Part shown: positions 16,694 to 26,422 of the stretch, piece by piece
How positions within the stretch are numbered: the first letter of the stretch is position 1
Layout: the number at the start of each line of letters is the position of its first letter
Assembly: GCA_947498625.1 (NCBI GenBank)
Contig: CANMKR010000003.1
Span: 186,001 to 250,000 of the forward strand
Source of the DNA: an uncultured Kangiella sp.
Lineage (GTDB): Bacteria; Pseudomonadota; Gammaproteobacteria; Enterobacterales; Kangiellaceae
Length of the DNA: 64,000 nucleotides
Direction of reading: 5' to 3'
Position numbers and translations under genes: made by a program
The notes under the pieces: model-generated
The model's database searches: none
Told to the model about the DNA's origin: nothing
Seen by the model: the letters and a program-made list of their open reading frames with translations, nothing else

Positions 16694-17067
16694 TGCGATT
16701 ACCACAAGGGTTTAGCGCCATTACGCCTTATTTGTTTGTAGATAATGCAGCAGATTATATTGATTTTTTAATGCAAGCATTTAATGCCAATGAATTAGGT
16801 CGCACAGTACGCGATGAGCGAATAGTCAATTGCCTTCTATCGGTCAATGACGCTATGTTGTTCGTCAGTGAATCCACTGCAGAACACCCAGCCATGACTA
16901 CCGCTATTTATTTGTATGTTGATAATGTGGAAGACAGCTTCAAACAAGCAATAGAGGCAGGTTGTAAAATTGAGACGCAAATTTCTGATATGCCTTTTGG
17001 CGATAGATTAGGTGGCGTTCGCGATCCGAGTGGTAATATATGGTGGGTTTCTCAACATATGCTATAA
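16693..17067 (+). CDS. VOC family protein, PhnB-like
   Basis: 124 residues with one VOC/DUF1428-like fold: GFSAITPYLFVDNAADYIDF at the start, LSVNDAMLFVSEST, YLYVDNVEDSFKQAIEAG, and the ending DRLGGVRDPSGNIWWVSQH, which is typical of PhnB-type proteins. Function within the superfamily is unknown. AAGGAG lies just upstream of ATG 16693, inside the end of the diguanylate cyclase gene, and the stop/start overlap is TAATG. It is thus translated together with the cyclase. Confidence 0.85.
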   Translation: MRLPQGFSAITPYLFVDNAADYIDFLMQAFNANELGRTVRDERIVNCLLSVNDAMLFVSESTAEHPAMTTAIYLYVDNVEDSFKQAIEAGCKIETQISDMPFGDRLGGVRDPSGNIWWVSQHML

Positions 17068-17160
17068 CTTAAAATCACCACAAAACTTTGTTATATGCTT
17101 TCTTTTGAATATTACCCATGATCTTTTTACGATGGCTAACCACCTAAACGGGAGACTAGT

Positions 17161-18039
17161 ATGAATTTTAAGACTTTTTTAAGTATTTCTGCACTGTCTA
17201 TGACCTTAATTGGTTGTATGCACCAAACATCTAGCGGCGCGAAATACCAGCTCAGTGATGCTAACAAAACTTCTCTGCAATCGGTAGTTGATGCTCGCAG
17301 CAGTGAAACCAAGCAACGTGATAACTGGAGAAAACCTGCTGAAACCTTAGCTTTCTTCAGAGTCGAACCTGGAATGGCCGTGGCTGAAGCATTGCCTGGC
17401 GGCGGTTGGTACACCGAGATTATTGCTAATTATTTAGGTGCTAACGGTCAGTTGATGGGCTTAAATTACAATGATGATATGTGGCCTAAGTTTGGCTTTT
17501 TTAGTGAAGAAGCTATTAAAGGGCAAATCGCAAGAACTGCTCAATTCCCATCCATGGTAGCAAGCAAAACAACCAATGGTATTAAAGCTACTGGCTACAC
17601 TTTTAGTAACGCCCCTGCTGCTGCCAACGGCACCCTTGATAGGGTTTTAGTTATTCGCGCATTACACAATTTAAATCGTTTTGAGAATGACGGTGGCTAT
17701 CGCACTAAAGCACTAAAAGCCATGCATCGCCTGTTGAAGCCCAATGGGATGGTTGGAGTAGTTCAACATAAGGTTGCCGAATCTACTAGTGATGAAGGTG
17801 CCAATGGGCAAAGAGGCTACTTAAAAGAATCTGCGGTCATTGCTATGTTTGAAGCGGCCGGCTTTAAATTAATTGATTCGAGCAATATGCACGCTAATCC
17901 AAAAGATGTTCCAGGTCCTAAAGATATCGTTTGGCGCTTGCCGCCCACTTTGCTCGGTGCTCAGGAGAAGCCTGAATTGAAGGCCGCTATGAATGCTATT
18001 GGCGAGTCTAATCGCATGACCTTGCTATTTAAAAAGTAA
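17161..18039 (+). CDS. Predicted class I SAM methyltransferase-like lipoprotein
   Basis: 292 residues. A signal ending in the lipobox LIGC (Cys19) predicts export and lipid anchoring. After a 50-residue lead, the sequence FRVEPGMAVAEALPGGGWYTE resembles a SAM-binding motif I, followed by DRVLVIRALHNLNRF, LKPNGMVGVVQH and EAAGFKLIDSS, as in the 'predicted methyltransferase' group COG4798. SAM is not known to be available outside the cytoplasm, so either the fold has a different role or the N-terminus is misread. GGGAG precedes the ATG. A single-gene transcript is likely. Confidence 0.78.
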   Translation: MNFKTFLSISALSMTLIGCMHQTSSGAKYQLSDANKTSLQSVVDARSSETKQRDNWRKPAETLAFFRVEPGMAVAEALPGGGWYTEIIANYLGANGQLMGLNYNDDMWPKFGFFSEEAIKGQIARTAQFPSMVASKTTNGIKATGYTFSNAPAAANGTLDRVLVIRALHNLNRFENDGGYRTKALKAMHRLLKPNGMVGVVQHKVAESTSDEGANGQRGYLKESAVIAMFEAAGFKLIDSSNMHANPKDVPGPKDIVWRLPPTLLGAQEKPELKAAMNAIGESNRMTLLFKK

Positions 18040-18117
18040 AATCAATAAGTCATAAATGACTTAAAATAGAATTGTAAACTATTGTTAAATAAAGCTTTCT
18101 TTCTTCCTGAATGGACA

Positions 18118-18123
18118 TATAAT
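18118..18123 (+). promoter_or_regulatory. Possible -10 element of the DUF11 gene
   Basis: TATAAT at 18118-18123 would start transcription near 18131, 24 bases before the GTG start codon. The -35 region is poor. It is flanked by GAATG/CATTC half-sites (18109-18113 and 18124-18128). Confidence 0.4.
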
Positions 18124-18154
18124 CATTCCATATATTCATTTTGATAGGAAGAAA

Positions 18155-19351
18155 GTGAGTAAATTTCTTGCCGCTTTATTTTTTCTGGGACTCTTGCTGT
18201 TTAATACAACTACAAGTGCGGGTTTCGCCTGCCAGAATGATGCCGATGGAGCAAATGATTTACCCGGTCAGTCTGACATTACTCAAGCTTGCTACAATTT
18301 TGATGGCTTAAGTGACCCAGATCCATCCTATATCATTACGGTCAATTTTGATGATACAGGATTCCCAGGTAAAAATACTGGTGATGGCTGTGCTTTATTC
18401 GATACGGACGCCGACGTATTAGGCTTTATTGATTATGCTATTTGCTTTCAAATTGGAGACAACCCAGCTGAATTAGAACCCGGCAGTCCCTTTGCATATC
18501 AATGTACTTCTCCAAATGATAACGACTCATGCGGTGGAGCCACCTTAATCACCTTAACAAACACCAGTTGCAGTGTGTCTCTCAGTAATGACGATCCTTT
18601 TTTATCTGGAGATGATTACCCTGGCGATAGCAAAGTAACCTGCACCATAGATACAGACGATATACCTTCAGGCGGTTTGCAAGTTAACGCTTGCACCTAC
18701 CCTTCAGCATCGCCAACATCAGACCCAAAAGACTGTATTAGCTCAGCCGGTGATGGACAAATTTTTATCGTTAAAGATGCATTCCCTAACGATACCACTG
18801 ACTTTTCGTTTAATACAACTTCCGTCACAGTCAATCGAAATGACATTATAACCGGCGATGGTGCCACTTTTTTTGATGTCACTCCTGGAACATTTTCAAT
18901 CTCGGAAACGGTACCTGATAATTGGGGCTTGACCGGCATTGAGTGTCGAGATAGAAATAACAATGTTGTTGGAACTGTCGATCTGGCAACCGGTACTGTA
19001 TCAGGATTATTGATAACTCTTACAGATAGAACTATCTGTACTTTTACCAATAGAAAGCAAGCCGACATTACCATCACCAAAGATGATGCAACTGGTAATT
19101 TTACTCCAGGAGCTACCCAAACCTACTCAATAGCCGTTACAAATAATGGTCCTGCAAACTTAGCGGGCGCAGTTATTAATGACACAATTCCGGACGGAGC
19201 CACTATTGATAGCGTAGCTTGCAACGCTGGAGCAACCTGTTCAATAACATCAACTGGGCAGGATATTGCTATAACTTTAGACATTGACAATGGTGAAACT
19301 GTTATTGTGTCCGTTCAAGTAACTTACTCTACAAACCCAGCCAATTATTAA
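18155..19351 (+). CDS. Secreted DUF11-domain protein
   Basis: 398 residues with a signal peptide (about 1-22). The mature protein is cysteine-bearing and beta-rich. Residues roughly 205-295 look like a prealbumin-like repeat (IFIVKDAFPNDTTDFSF to ICTFTNRK), and 302-395 form one DUF11 domain (ADITITKDDATGNFTPGATQ). Such domains occur in cell-surface and matrix proteins. The chain stops immediately after the domain with no membrane anchor, LPXTG-like or PEP/IPTL-type tail, so it may simply be secreted or may be shortened. A GTG start follows GGAAGA. It converges with the SPOR-like gene. Confidence 0.75.
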   Translation: MSKFLAALFFLGLLLFNTTTSAGFACQNDADGANDLPGQSDITQACYNFDGLSDPDPSYIITVNFDDTGFPGKNTGDGCALFDTDADVLGFIDYAICFQIGDNPAELEPGSPFAYQCTSPNDNDSCGGATLITLTNTSCSVSLSNDDPFLSGDDYPGDSKVTCTIDTDDIPSGGLQVNACTYPSASPTSDPKDCISSAGDGQIFIVKDAFPNDTTDFSFNTTSVTVNRNDIITGDGATFFDVTPGTFSISETVPDNWGLTGIECRDRNNNVVGTVDLATGTVSGLLITLTDRTICTFTNRKQADITITKDDATGNFTPGATQTYSIAVTNNGPANLAGAVINDTIPDGATIDSVACNAGATCSITSTGQDIAITLDIDNGETVIVSVQVTYSTNPANY

Positions 19352-19362
19352 GATTTAATTTC

Positions 19363-19722
19363 CTAAGTTTCCTTAGCTAGCACTTTTTTTAAAGATTTAA
19401 TAGTTCTAGGCCAAGGCTTAATACTATGGTTTATAGACAGCACGTTTTTTGAGGCAGATATTGCTTCTTCCTTAGTGGGGTAAATACCTTCTAATATTAC
19501 CCAACGCTTTTGTTTATTTACGATAGTTCTAACTGCCACTAACTTTCTGGAAAGAGAAAGCTCCACTACAACTTTATCTAAATCAACTGTATCTGGCACA
19601 CTAGCAACTTGCAAAACATAATATTCAGGAGGTGAACTCAAAATTATATTCATCAATCTTTCGCTAGCAGTTACCTTAATAGGTAACAATAAAATACTTA
19701 AGCTAATAAGAGCTTTTCTCAT
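19363..19722 (-). CDS. Small exported SPOR-like protein
   Basis: 119 residues with a probable signal peptide (1-19). The rest (residues 33-110) follows the SPOR pattern: YYVLQVASVPD opening strand, RWVILEGIYPTKEEAISASKN, and PWPRTIKSLKKVL at the end. SPOR domains bind denuded peptidoglycan glycan strands at division sites. Here the domain would be free in the periplasm, without the usual membrane or lipoprotein anchor and long linker. The similarity is weak and is inferred by eye. It stands alone on the minus strand between the DUF11 gene and map. Confidence 0.6.
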   Translation of the reverse strand: MRKALISLSILLLPIKVTASERLMNIILSSPPEYYVLQVASVPDTVDLDKVVVELSLSRKLVAVRTIVNKQKRWVILEGIYPTKEEAISASKNVLSINHSIKPWPRTIKSLKKVLAKET

Positions 19723-19889
19723 TTAATAATCAAACTTAACAGTTAACTGGATAAAGTCTAATACTATACTAATATACCGCTTTCGATTTAAAATTTTACA
19801 CAATTTGTGTTTATTCAAAATAAAGAGCATGTGTACTCTTGACATGATAATCGTTAGAATGTCTTGCATTATTTATAAACAAATTTTTT

Positions 19890-20723
19890 ATGAGTATAAA
19901 ACTTAAGACTCCAGAACAAATTGAAGGCATGCGGGTAGCTGGTCGCTTAGCTGCTGAAGTCCTTGAAATGATCGAGCAACATATTGTTAAAGGTGTCACC
20001 ACAGAAGAGCTAGATCGAATTTGTCACGAGCATATCGTTAAAGTGCAAGGTGGTTACCCTGCTACTTTAAACTATGGTGGTCAGCCCTACCCTATGGAGT
20101 TAAATGAACAAGGAGTTCCAACTCAGCCATTTCATCCTGAGGGTTTTCCTAGATCTATCTGCACTTCTGTTAATGATGTGGTTTGTCATGGTATTCCAAA
20201 TAAAAAGCCACTAAAAAACGGTGATATTTTGAATCTCGATGTCACCGTTATTAAAGATGGTTTTCATGGTGATACCAGCAAAATGTTTATAGTCGGTGAA
20301 GCAACTAACCAAGCAAAGAAACTTATCCAAATTACTCAAGAATCCTTGTACCTTGCTATTGGGATGGTAAAGCCTGGCGCTCGCTTAGGTGATATTGGTT
20401 ATGCATTACAAAAATATGTGGAAAAGCATGGTTATTCGGTAGTGAGAGAATATTGCGGCCATGGTATTGGCGAAGTATTCCACGAAGAACCACAAGTTAC
20501 TCATTACGGCAGACCGGGTACCGGTGTTGAGCTGCAAGCGGGAATGACTTTTACTATCGAGCCAATGGTGAATTTCGGTAAAAGAAATGTCAAATTGAAT
20601 CGTAAAGATGGCTGGACGGTGAATACCAAGGACCGCTCTTTATCAGCTCAATGGGAACATACTCTGCTCTGCACCGAAACCGGTGTAGAGGTATTAACCA
20701 AGCGCCAAGAAGAAAACTTCTAA
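19890..20723 (+). CDS. map: Type I methionine aminopeptidase
   Basis: Removes the initiator methionine from nascent proteins, using two metal ions. All ligands are visible: D117, D128, H191, E224 and E256, with the catalytic H100 in VVCHGIP. At 277 residues it is longer than the 264 of E. coli: about 20 extra residues lie between NYGG and FPRSICTS (roughly 64-86), so the catalytic histidine sits at 100 instead of 79. The insertion is hydrophilic and proline-rich. It is followed after six bases by glnD, a conserved pairing. Confidence 0.96.
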   Translation: MSIKLKTPEQIEGMRVAGRLAAEVLEMIEQHIVKGVTTEELDRICHEHIVKVQGGYPATLNYGGQPYPMELNEQGVPTQPFHPEGFPRSICTSVNDVVCHGIPNKKPLKNGDILNLDVTVIKDGFHGDTSKMFIVGEATNQAKKLIQITQESLYLAIGMVKPGARLGDIGYALQKYVEKHGYSVVREYCGHGIGEVFHEEPQVTHYGRPGTGVELQAGMTFTIEPMVNFGKRNVKLNRKDGWTVNTKDRSLSAQWEHTLLCTETGVEVLTKRQEENF

Positions 20724-20729
20724 TCTCCA

Positions 20730-23372
20730 GTGGCAGCATCTGATAAATACAATTACCTCCCAAAAAGCTCTGAAGTCAATAAATCCTTTAATGATGCTTC
20801 AGAGCAACTAGTTGCATATAAAAAACACTTAAAAGGCGGCCTGCAAGCTCTTATCGAGCAATTTCAAAAAGGCACTAGCGTCAACCAATTACTCAAAGCA
20901 AGAAGCGCTCTGATTGATCATATTTTAATTCAGAGTTGGCAACAGTTTAGCGTCAGCGAACATTGCAGCTTAATTGCAGTTGGCGGTTATGGCAGGCAGG
21001 AGCTCCAACCATACTCTGATATTGATATTTTAATATTAGTCAATGAAGACTCTTGTACCAAGAAACTAGAAGCCTGGATTGCCTTTCTTTGGGACATCGG
21101 TCTTGAAGTTGGTCATAGCGTTAGAAACTTAGTAGATTGCAATCAGTTAGCTATCGATGACATTACTATCGCTACCAGTCTCATGGAATCGCGCCATCTT
21201 TGCGGCCAAGAAGGCGCCTTCGAGCAACTACAGCTTCTTTTACAAGCTAAAGACTTCTGGCCAGCAAAGGATTTTTACAAAGCAAAGGTAAAAGAACATC
21301 GACTACGGCATAAAAAATTTGAAGATAGCTCTTACAATTTAGAACCTAATATCAAATCTAATCCTGGTGGTTTGCGTGATATTCAAGTAATTCAATGGAT
21401 AGCTCTAAGACAGTTTCATTCAAAAAGCTTACATGACTTAATCTCACAGCAAATCTTTACTCGTCGAGAATACAAAACCCTTATTAGCCATCAACAGTTT
21501 TTGAGAAAAGTACGTTTTGCTTTACATGCCATAGCGGGTAAAAGAGAAGATCGACTTTCTTTTGAACACCAAAAACAGGTTGCTGTTTGGCTTGGCTACG
21601 AAGACGATAAAAAAAAGTTGGCTGTTGAATACTTAATGCAGCGTTATTATCGCTCGGTAATGACGATAAGAAATTTAGCAGAGCTTTTTATCCAAATTTT
21701 TGAACAAGATTATTTACTAGAAGATACTTCGGAACTACTGCATTATTTGGATGAGGATTTCTACATTGAAAACCATCGAATTGGCACTAAAAACGAAGAA
21801 CTTTTTAGAGAAAAGCCAGAAGCTTTAATTACTATTTTCAACTATTTAGCTCAAGACCCAGAAATAAAGCAAATTCAAGCTAAAACCTTACGGCAAATTC
21901 GCTCAAATCAGCAAATTATCAATAAGGACTACCTATTATCCAAAAAAAATAAGGATGCCTGGCTCAAGTTCTTGTCGACTAAACAAGCCACCAGCCGGGG
22001 CTTTGCCCTTATGAAAAGGACCAATATTCTGGGAGCGCTTATCAAAGAGTTTGCTCAGATAGAAGGTCAAATGCAATTTGATTTGTTTCATGCTTACACA
22101 GTGGATGAACATACTTTATTTTTATTAAGGCACATCATTCGTTACAACAAACCTGATTGCCAACAAGAATTTCCAATTTGTAGTCAAATTATGCAAGAGT
22201 TAGATGATCCAACGGGCATTTACTTAGCGGCAATATTTCACGACATTGGTAAAGGTAGAGGTGGTGATCATTCAGAGCTGGGTGCTGTTGATGCTTTTGA
22301 CTATTGCATAAAGCTTGGGTTAACCACTGAGCAAGCTGAACTGGTTTCTTGGTTGGTAAAAAATCATTTAGTCATGTCGTTAATTGCTCAGCGAAAAGAT
22401 ATTAGTGACCCCGATGTCATTGAAGCGTTTGCCAAACGACTGCCAAGTCACCAGCATCTTGAATTACTTTATGTTCTAACTGTTTCAGATATTCGCGCAA
22501 CCAATCCTACTTTGTGGAATTCGTGGAAAGCATCATTACTAAAAGAGTTATTTTTAGCGACTTCTTACTATTTAAAGCAATCTTCGCCGCGAGCGAACCA
22601 ACAAGAAATGCTACAAGATGCTAGGCAACAAGTTATTGCCCAGTCCCTTAACAACGGCTTAGAAGAGCAATCCTTACAGAATTTATTGAATGAATTAGGT
22701 GACGAATATTTATTGCGCTATCACCCAGAACAAGTCATTTGGCAATTAGAGCAATTACTCAGCCAGCCAAATTATTCAAGCGATCAACCGTTTGTGGCTA
22801 TCAAAAACCATCGCTCGCAAGCAGGTACGGAAATTTTTATCGCTATTAATGATAAACCCGATCTTTTTGCGACGATTGTTTCGGTGCTTAGTCAAAATCA
22901 AATGAACATCCAAGCAGCCACCCTTTTCACTTCACCGAAAGGATACTGTTTAGATACTTTTATCGTACTAGATAGTCAAGGACAGCCGCTATCAAATACT
23001 AGCCGCCTGGATGAGATTGAATCTAAGCTAATTGCGATGCTAAAACAATCCGACCAAACCTTATCCAAAGTCACTCGCTCAATACCTAGTCGTTATAAGC
23101 ACTTCAACGTACCGACTAAAGTTGAGTTCAGTTTTGATAAAGCTAACAAATTAACTATTTTAGAACTCACTGCATTAGATAGACCAGCTTTGTTAGTCAA
23201 AATTGCCCAGGCATTTAAAGATTGTAATCTTAAGATCCATTCAGCTAAAATTGTGACGCTTGGTGAAAAAGTCGAAGATATTTTTATCGTTAGTAACCTA
23301 GACTTATCGCCGCTAAAACCAGAACAAGAGCAAAAGCTAGAACAACTTATTATTCGCTATATCGAATCCTAA
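20730..23372 (+). CDS. glnD: Bifunctional PII uridylyltransferase/uridylyl-removing enzyme
   Basis: Cytosolic nitrogen sensor that adds UMP to PII (GlnB/GlnK) when glutamine is low and removes it when glutamine is high. The 880 residues show the full layout: the nucleotidyltransferase motif [20 protein letters not shown] (about 85-105), a helical PII-UTase domain, an HD domain with [16 protein letters not shown] (about 507-522), and two C-terminal ACT domains that bind glutamine (about 692-775 and 803-880). The start is GTG 20730 with a weak ribosome-binding site. The neighbours map and dapD match the E. coli order. Confidence 0.97.
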   Translation: MAASDKYNYLPKSSEVNKSFNDASEQLVAYKKHLKGGLQALIEQFQKGTSVNQLLKARSALIDHILIQSWQQFSVSEHCSLIAVGGYGRQELQPYSDIDILILVNEDSCTKKLEAWIAFLWDIGLEVGHSVRNLVDCNQLAIDDITIATSLMESRHLCGQEGAFEQLQLLLQAKDFWPAKDFYKAKVKEHRLRHKKFEDSSYNLEPNIKSNPGGLRDIQVIQWIALRQFHSKSLHDLISQQIFTRREYKTLISHQQFLRKVRFALHAIAGKREDRLSFEHQKQVAVWLGYEDDKKKLAVEYLMQRYYRSVMTIRNLAELFIQIFEQDYLLEDTSELLHYLDEDFYIENHRIGTKNEELFREKPEALITIFNYLAQDPEIKQIQAKTLRQIRSNQQIINKDYLLSKKNKDAWLKFLSTKQATSRGFALMKRTNILGALIKEFAQIEGQMQFDLFHAYTVDEHTLFLLRHIIRYNKPDCQQEFPICSQIMQELDDPTGIYLAAIFHDIGKGRGGDHSELGAVDAFDYCIKLGLTTEQAELVSWLVKNHLVMSLIAQRKDISDPDVIEAFAKRLPSHQHLELLYVLTVSDIRATNPTLWNSWKASLLKELFLATSYYLKQSSPRANQQEMLQDARQQVIAQSLNNGLEEQSLQNLLNELGDEYLLRYHPEQVIWQLEQLLSQPNYSSDQPFVAIKNHRSQAGTEIFIAINDKPDLFATIVSVLSQNQMNIQAATLFTSPKGYCLDTFIVLDSQGQPLSNTSRLDEIESKLIAMLKQSDQTLSKVTRSIPSRYKHFNVPTKVEFSFDKANKLTILELTALDRPALLVKIAQAFKDCNLKIHSAKIVTLGEKVEDIFIVSNLDLSPLKPEQEQKLEQLIIRYIES

Positions 23373-23382
23373 AGGCCCTATT

Positions 23383-24195
23383 ATGACAACTCAATTAGAA
23401 CAGATAATTAACGCTACATTTGATGATAGAAGTTTATTGAAAACTTCTGAAAGCATTGACGCTGTAGCTTCCGCATTAAATTTATTGGATTCTGGTAAAG
23501 CCAGAGTAGCTGAAAAAGTTGATGGTGATTGGAGAGTTAATCAGTGGCTCAAAAAAACCGTGTTATTGTCATTTAGCATCAATGAAAACAAAGTGATTAA
23601 TACTCAACTTGCTCAATTCTACGACAAGGTTCCAATGAAGTATCAAAACATGACCGAAGAAGAATTTCGTCAAGGAGGAACTCGAGTAGTACCCCATGCG
23701 ATAGCGCGTCACGGTTCTTATATCGCTAAAAATGTAGTCTTGATGCCCAGTTATACTAACATCGGTGCTTATATTGACGAAGGAACTATGGTCGATACTT
23801 GGGCGACTGTGGGTTCTTGCGCGCAAATTGGTAAAAATGTTCACTTATCAGGCGGTGCTGGTATTGGCGGTGTATTAGAGCCGTTACAAGCTGGCCCCAC
23901 GATTATCGAAGATAACTGCTTCATTGGAGCACGCTCAGAAGTTGTTGAAGGCGTTATCGTAGAAGAAGGCGCGGTCTTATCCATGGGCGTCTTTATCGGG
24001 CAAAGCACTAAAATCTATAACCGTTTAACCGATGAAGTGACTTATGGTCGGGTACCTGCTGGTTCTGTAGTAGTGCCTGGTTCATTACCGTCGGACAATG
24101 GAAAATATAATTTGAATTGCGCCGTTATTGTTAAACAAGTGGATGCAAAAACTCGCTCAAAAACTTCTATTAATGACTTGTTGAGGATGGACTAG
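23383..24195 (+). CDS. dapD: 2,3,4,5-tetrahydropyridine-2,6-dicarboxylate N-succinyltransferase
   Basis: Cytosolic trimer that succinylates tetrahydrodipicolinate in the succinylase branch of lysine and diaminopimelate synthesis. The 270 residues have the helical N-terminal domain and the left-handed beta-helix of hexapeptide repeats ([20 protein letters not shown] through [15 protein letters not shown]). A C-terminal [13 protein letters not shown] block follows. It is directly upstream of the yffB-like gene and dapE, which carries out the later desuccinylation, so this is a lysine/peptidoglycan precursor operon. Confidence 0.98.
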   Translation: MTTQLEQIINATFDDRSLLKTSESIDAVASALNLLDSGKARVAEKVDGDWRVNQWLKKTVLLSFSINENKVINTQLAQFYDKVPMKYQNMTEEEFRQGGTRVVPHAIARHGSYIAKNVVLMPSYTNIGAYIDEGTMVDTWATVGSCAQIGKNVHLSGGAGIGGVLEPLQAGPTIIEDNCFIGARSEVVEGVIVEEGAVLSMGVFIGQSTKIYNRLTDEVTYGRVPAGSVVVPGSLPSDNGKYNLNCAVIVKQVDAKTRSKTSINDLLRMD

Positions 24196-24204
24196 GATAA
24201 TCTG

Positions 24205-24549
24205 ATGATAAAAATTTACGGCATACCCAATTGTGATACCGTTAGAAAAGCGGTGAAATGGCTAGAAGCGCAAGACATTAAGCATGAATTCATTGATTAC
24301 CGCAAAAACCCTTTAGCCAAAGCAGAAATAGAGTCTTGGGATAAAGCGATCGGTTGGGAGGCATTCCTCAACAAGCGCTCCACTGCTTGGAAACCGCTGG
24401 AGCAAAGCGTTAAAGATACTATTGATCGCGACTCAGCCTTATCCTTAATGCTTGATAAAATTACTCTTATAAAGCGCCCAGTATTAGTTAAAGGCAAAGA
24501 AGTATTTCTAGGTTTTAAACCCGAGCAATATCAAGAGATATTTGCCTAA
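24205..24549 (+). CDS. ArsC/Spx-family thioredoxin-fold protein (YffB-like)
   Basis: 114 residues. It starts [20 protein letters not shown], with one cysteine at the position of the ArsC/Spx CxxS/CxxC motif, then [18 protein letters not shown] and [16 protein letters not shown]. This is the layout of the YffB/Spx/ArsC family, which in E. coli sits between dapD- and dapE-type genes too. Single-cysteine members of this group are thought to be glutathione-dependent reductases, not true arsenate reductases. No ars genes are near. The stop overlaps dapE's start (TAATG). Confidence 0.88.
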   Translation: MIKIYGIPNCDTVRKAVKWLEAQDIKHEFIDYRKNPLAKAEIESWDKAIGWEAFLNKRSTAWKPLEQSVKDTIDRDSALSLMLDKITLIKRPVLVKGKEVFLGFKPEQYQEIFA

Positions 24550-25694
24550 TGTCAGAATCTGAAGTTCTAAGCATTACTAAAGACCTTATCAACCGTCAGT
24601 CGGTAACTCCGGAAGACGCAGGTTGCCAAGAGTTTATGATGAATTATCTTACGGATCTTGGTTTCAAACATCAGCTGATGAACTTCGAAGATACTAAAAA
24701 CTTTTGGAGCCTAAAGTCAGCTACTAGCAGCGAGCCAGTTGTAGTATTTGCCGGACATACCGATGTAGTACCTGCTGGCCCTTTAGAGCAATGGGATACC
24801 GATCCGTTTCACGCCACGGAAAAAGATGGCTATCTTTATGGTCGCGGTGCTGCCGATATGAAATCAAGCTTAGCCGCCATGCTCGTTGCCAGCAAAAACT
24901 TTGTGCAAGACTATCCTCAACATAAAGGCTCCATCGGTTTTTTAATTACCAGTGATGAAGAAGGTCCTTTTATCAATGGTACTGTAAGAGTCGTTGAGGA
25001 GTTGCAAAAGGAAAAACAACCGATTGATTATTGTATCGTTGGCGAGCCATCAAGCTCTGAGCAATTAGGCGATGTTATAAAAAATGGGCGACGCGGTTCT
25101 TTTACTGGTTTTTTGACCATTAAAGGGCAACAAGGCCATGTTGCATATCCACACTTAGCCGATAACGCCATCCATAAATCATTTAAAGCACTGGATGCTT
25201 TAGCGAATACTGAATGGGATAATGGCAATGAGTTTTTCCCTGCCACCAGTTTTCAGATAGCGATCATTAAGGCTGGTACGGCCACTAACGTGATACCAGG
25301 CGAACTTTATTGCGAGTTTAATTTTAGATACTCAACAGAAACCGATCATCATAAACTCAAAGCCGCAGTTGAAACTATTCTAAATCAACAGCAACTTGAT
25401 TATGAGCTGAATTGGAAACTTAATGGTGAACCCTTTTTGACAGCAAAGGGGTTATTGCTACAAGCATCAAAAAAAGCCATTAAGCAAGTTTGCCAGATAG
25501 AAACACAAGCATTAACTACTGGCGGCACATCCGATGGCCGCTTTATCGCTAAAACTGGCGCCGAAATAGTTGAAATTGGACCCATCAATAAAACCATTCA
25601 TCAAGTGAATGAAAGCGTCAAAATAACCGACCTCGATAAGCTTGCTGAAATTTACTATTTAGTTTTAAAGCAGTTGCTCAGTGATGCAAACTAG
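24549..25694 (+). CDS. dapE: Succinyl-diaminopimelate desuccinylase
   Basis: Cytosolic dinuclear zinc hydrolase of the M20 family that releases succinate from N-succinyl-L,L-diaminopimelate. Ligands and catalytic residues are visible: H70 and D72 in [12 protein letters not shown]103 in [11 protein letters not shown], and E137-E138 in TSDEEGP. A distal histidine in NKTIHQVNE lies near the C-terminus. The 381 residues match the E. coli length of 375. It overlaps the yffB-like gene upstream by one base, and its end overlaps a possible start of the next peptidase gene. Confidence 0.97.
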   Translation: MSESEVLSITKDLINRQSVTPEDAGCQEFMMNYLTDLGFKHQLMNFEDTKNFWSLKSATSSEPVVVFAGHTDVVPAGPLEQWDTDPFHATEKDGYLYGRGAADMKSSLAAMLVASKNFVQDYPQHKGSIGFLITSDEEGPFINGTVRVVEELQKEKQPIDYCIVGEPSSSEQLGDVIKNGRRGSFTGFLTIKGQQGHVAYPHLADNAIHKSFKALDALANTEWDNGNEFFPATSFQIAIIKAGTATNVIPGELYCEFNFRYSTETDHHKLKAAVETILNQQQLDYELNWKLNGEPFLTAKGLLLQASKKAIKQVCQIETQALTTGGTSDGRFIAKTGAEIVEIGPINKTIHQVNESVKITDLDKLAEIYYLVLKQLLSDAN

Positions 25695-25698
25695 TTTG

Positions 25699-26406
25699 AT
25701 GACCCCAGAACAATTATTAGGATTAGAGCAGTCTCATTTACTAACGATTGAAGACAATATCGAGCTGTTGGGACAAAAATTTCAATGCCATCATGAAGCC
25801 TTGATTCCTTTGGCAAAACTTATTCGTCAATCTGAAAATGACGGCATTCCCTTAAGAGTGGTCAGCAGTTATCGCTCTTTTGAGCAGCAAGTTGCTATTT
25901 GGAATAATAAATTTTATCAGGACGTGGTGTTAAACCTGCGCGATGGTCGAACGGTCAACTCTCAAGAACTGGCGATAAGCGATCGGGTCAATGCCATATT
26001 AAATTATTCGGCAATTCCTGGAGCTAGCCGTCATCATTGGGGAACAGATTTTGACGTATTTGATGCCAGTGCCATCGATAAAGGTTATAAGCCTGAGTTA
26101 TTGGAAACTGAATTTGAAGCACAAGGTCCTTGTGGCAATCTGCATCATTGGCTAAAAGAAAATTTAGCTCAATATGACTTTTTTAAGCCTTATGTTGAAG
26201 ATCTAGGTGGTATTGCCTGTGAACCTTGGCATATCAGTTATGCCCCCATTGCTACTCCTGCGCTAAAAGAATTCCCAGTGGGCTTGCTCCAGCAACAAAT
26301 AGAGAACTCAGAGATTGGCGGTAAAGAGATCATTTTAGGCAAACTCAATGCTTTAGTCGAAAAATACGTTAGACGTATTAGCCACTCAAGTATCATTAAA
26401 GATTAA
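25699..26406 (+). CDS. M15-family D-alanyl-D-alanine carboxypeptidase (VanY-like)
   Basis: 235 residues of a zinc D,D- or L,D-carboxypeptidase-like protein. Zinc ligands are visible in SRHHWGTDFD (H112 and D119, the SxHxxGxxxD motif) and in EPWHISY near the C-terminus. RVVSSYRSFEQQVAIW, near residue 55, is also family-typical. No signal peptide is seen, so it would act in the cytoplasm or be exported atypically; a role in recycling cell-wall peptides would fit its place after dapE. I chose ATG 25699. GTG 25681 and ATG 25684 inside dapE are alternatives. Confidence 0.85.
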   Translation: MTPEQLLGLEQSHLLTIEDNIELLGQKFQCHHEALIPLAKLIRQSENDGIPLRVVSSYRSFEQQVAIWNNKFYQDVVLNLRDGRTVNSQELAISDRVNAILNYSAIPGASRHHWGTDFDVFDASAIDKGYKPELLETEFEAQGPCGNLHHWLKENLAQYDFFKPYVEDLGGIACEPWHISYAPIATPALKEFPVGLLQQQIENSEIGGKEIILGKLNALVEKYVRRISHSSIIKD

Positions 26407-26422
26407 TTGCTAGGGAGGCTTT

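Noticed and set aside
19839-19867. TTGACA upstream of map as a -35 element
   Set aside because: No acceptable -10 lies 15-19 bases downstream (TAGAAT is 10 bases away), so I did not call a promoter.
24205-24549. True arsenate reductase
   Set aside because: No ars genes nearby, and the position between dapD and dapE matches the YffB/Spx-like group.
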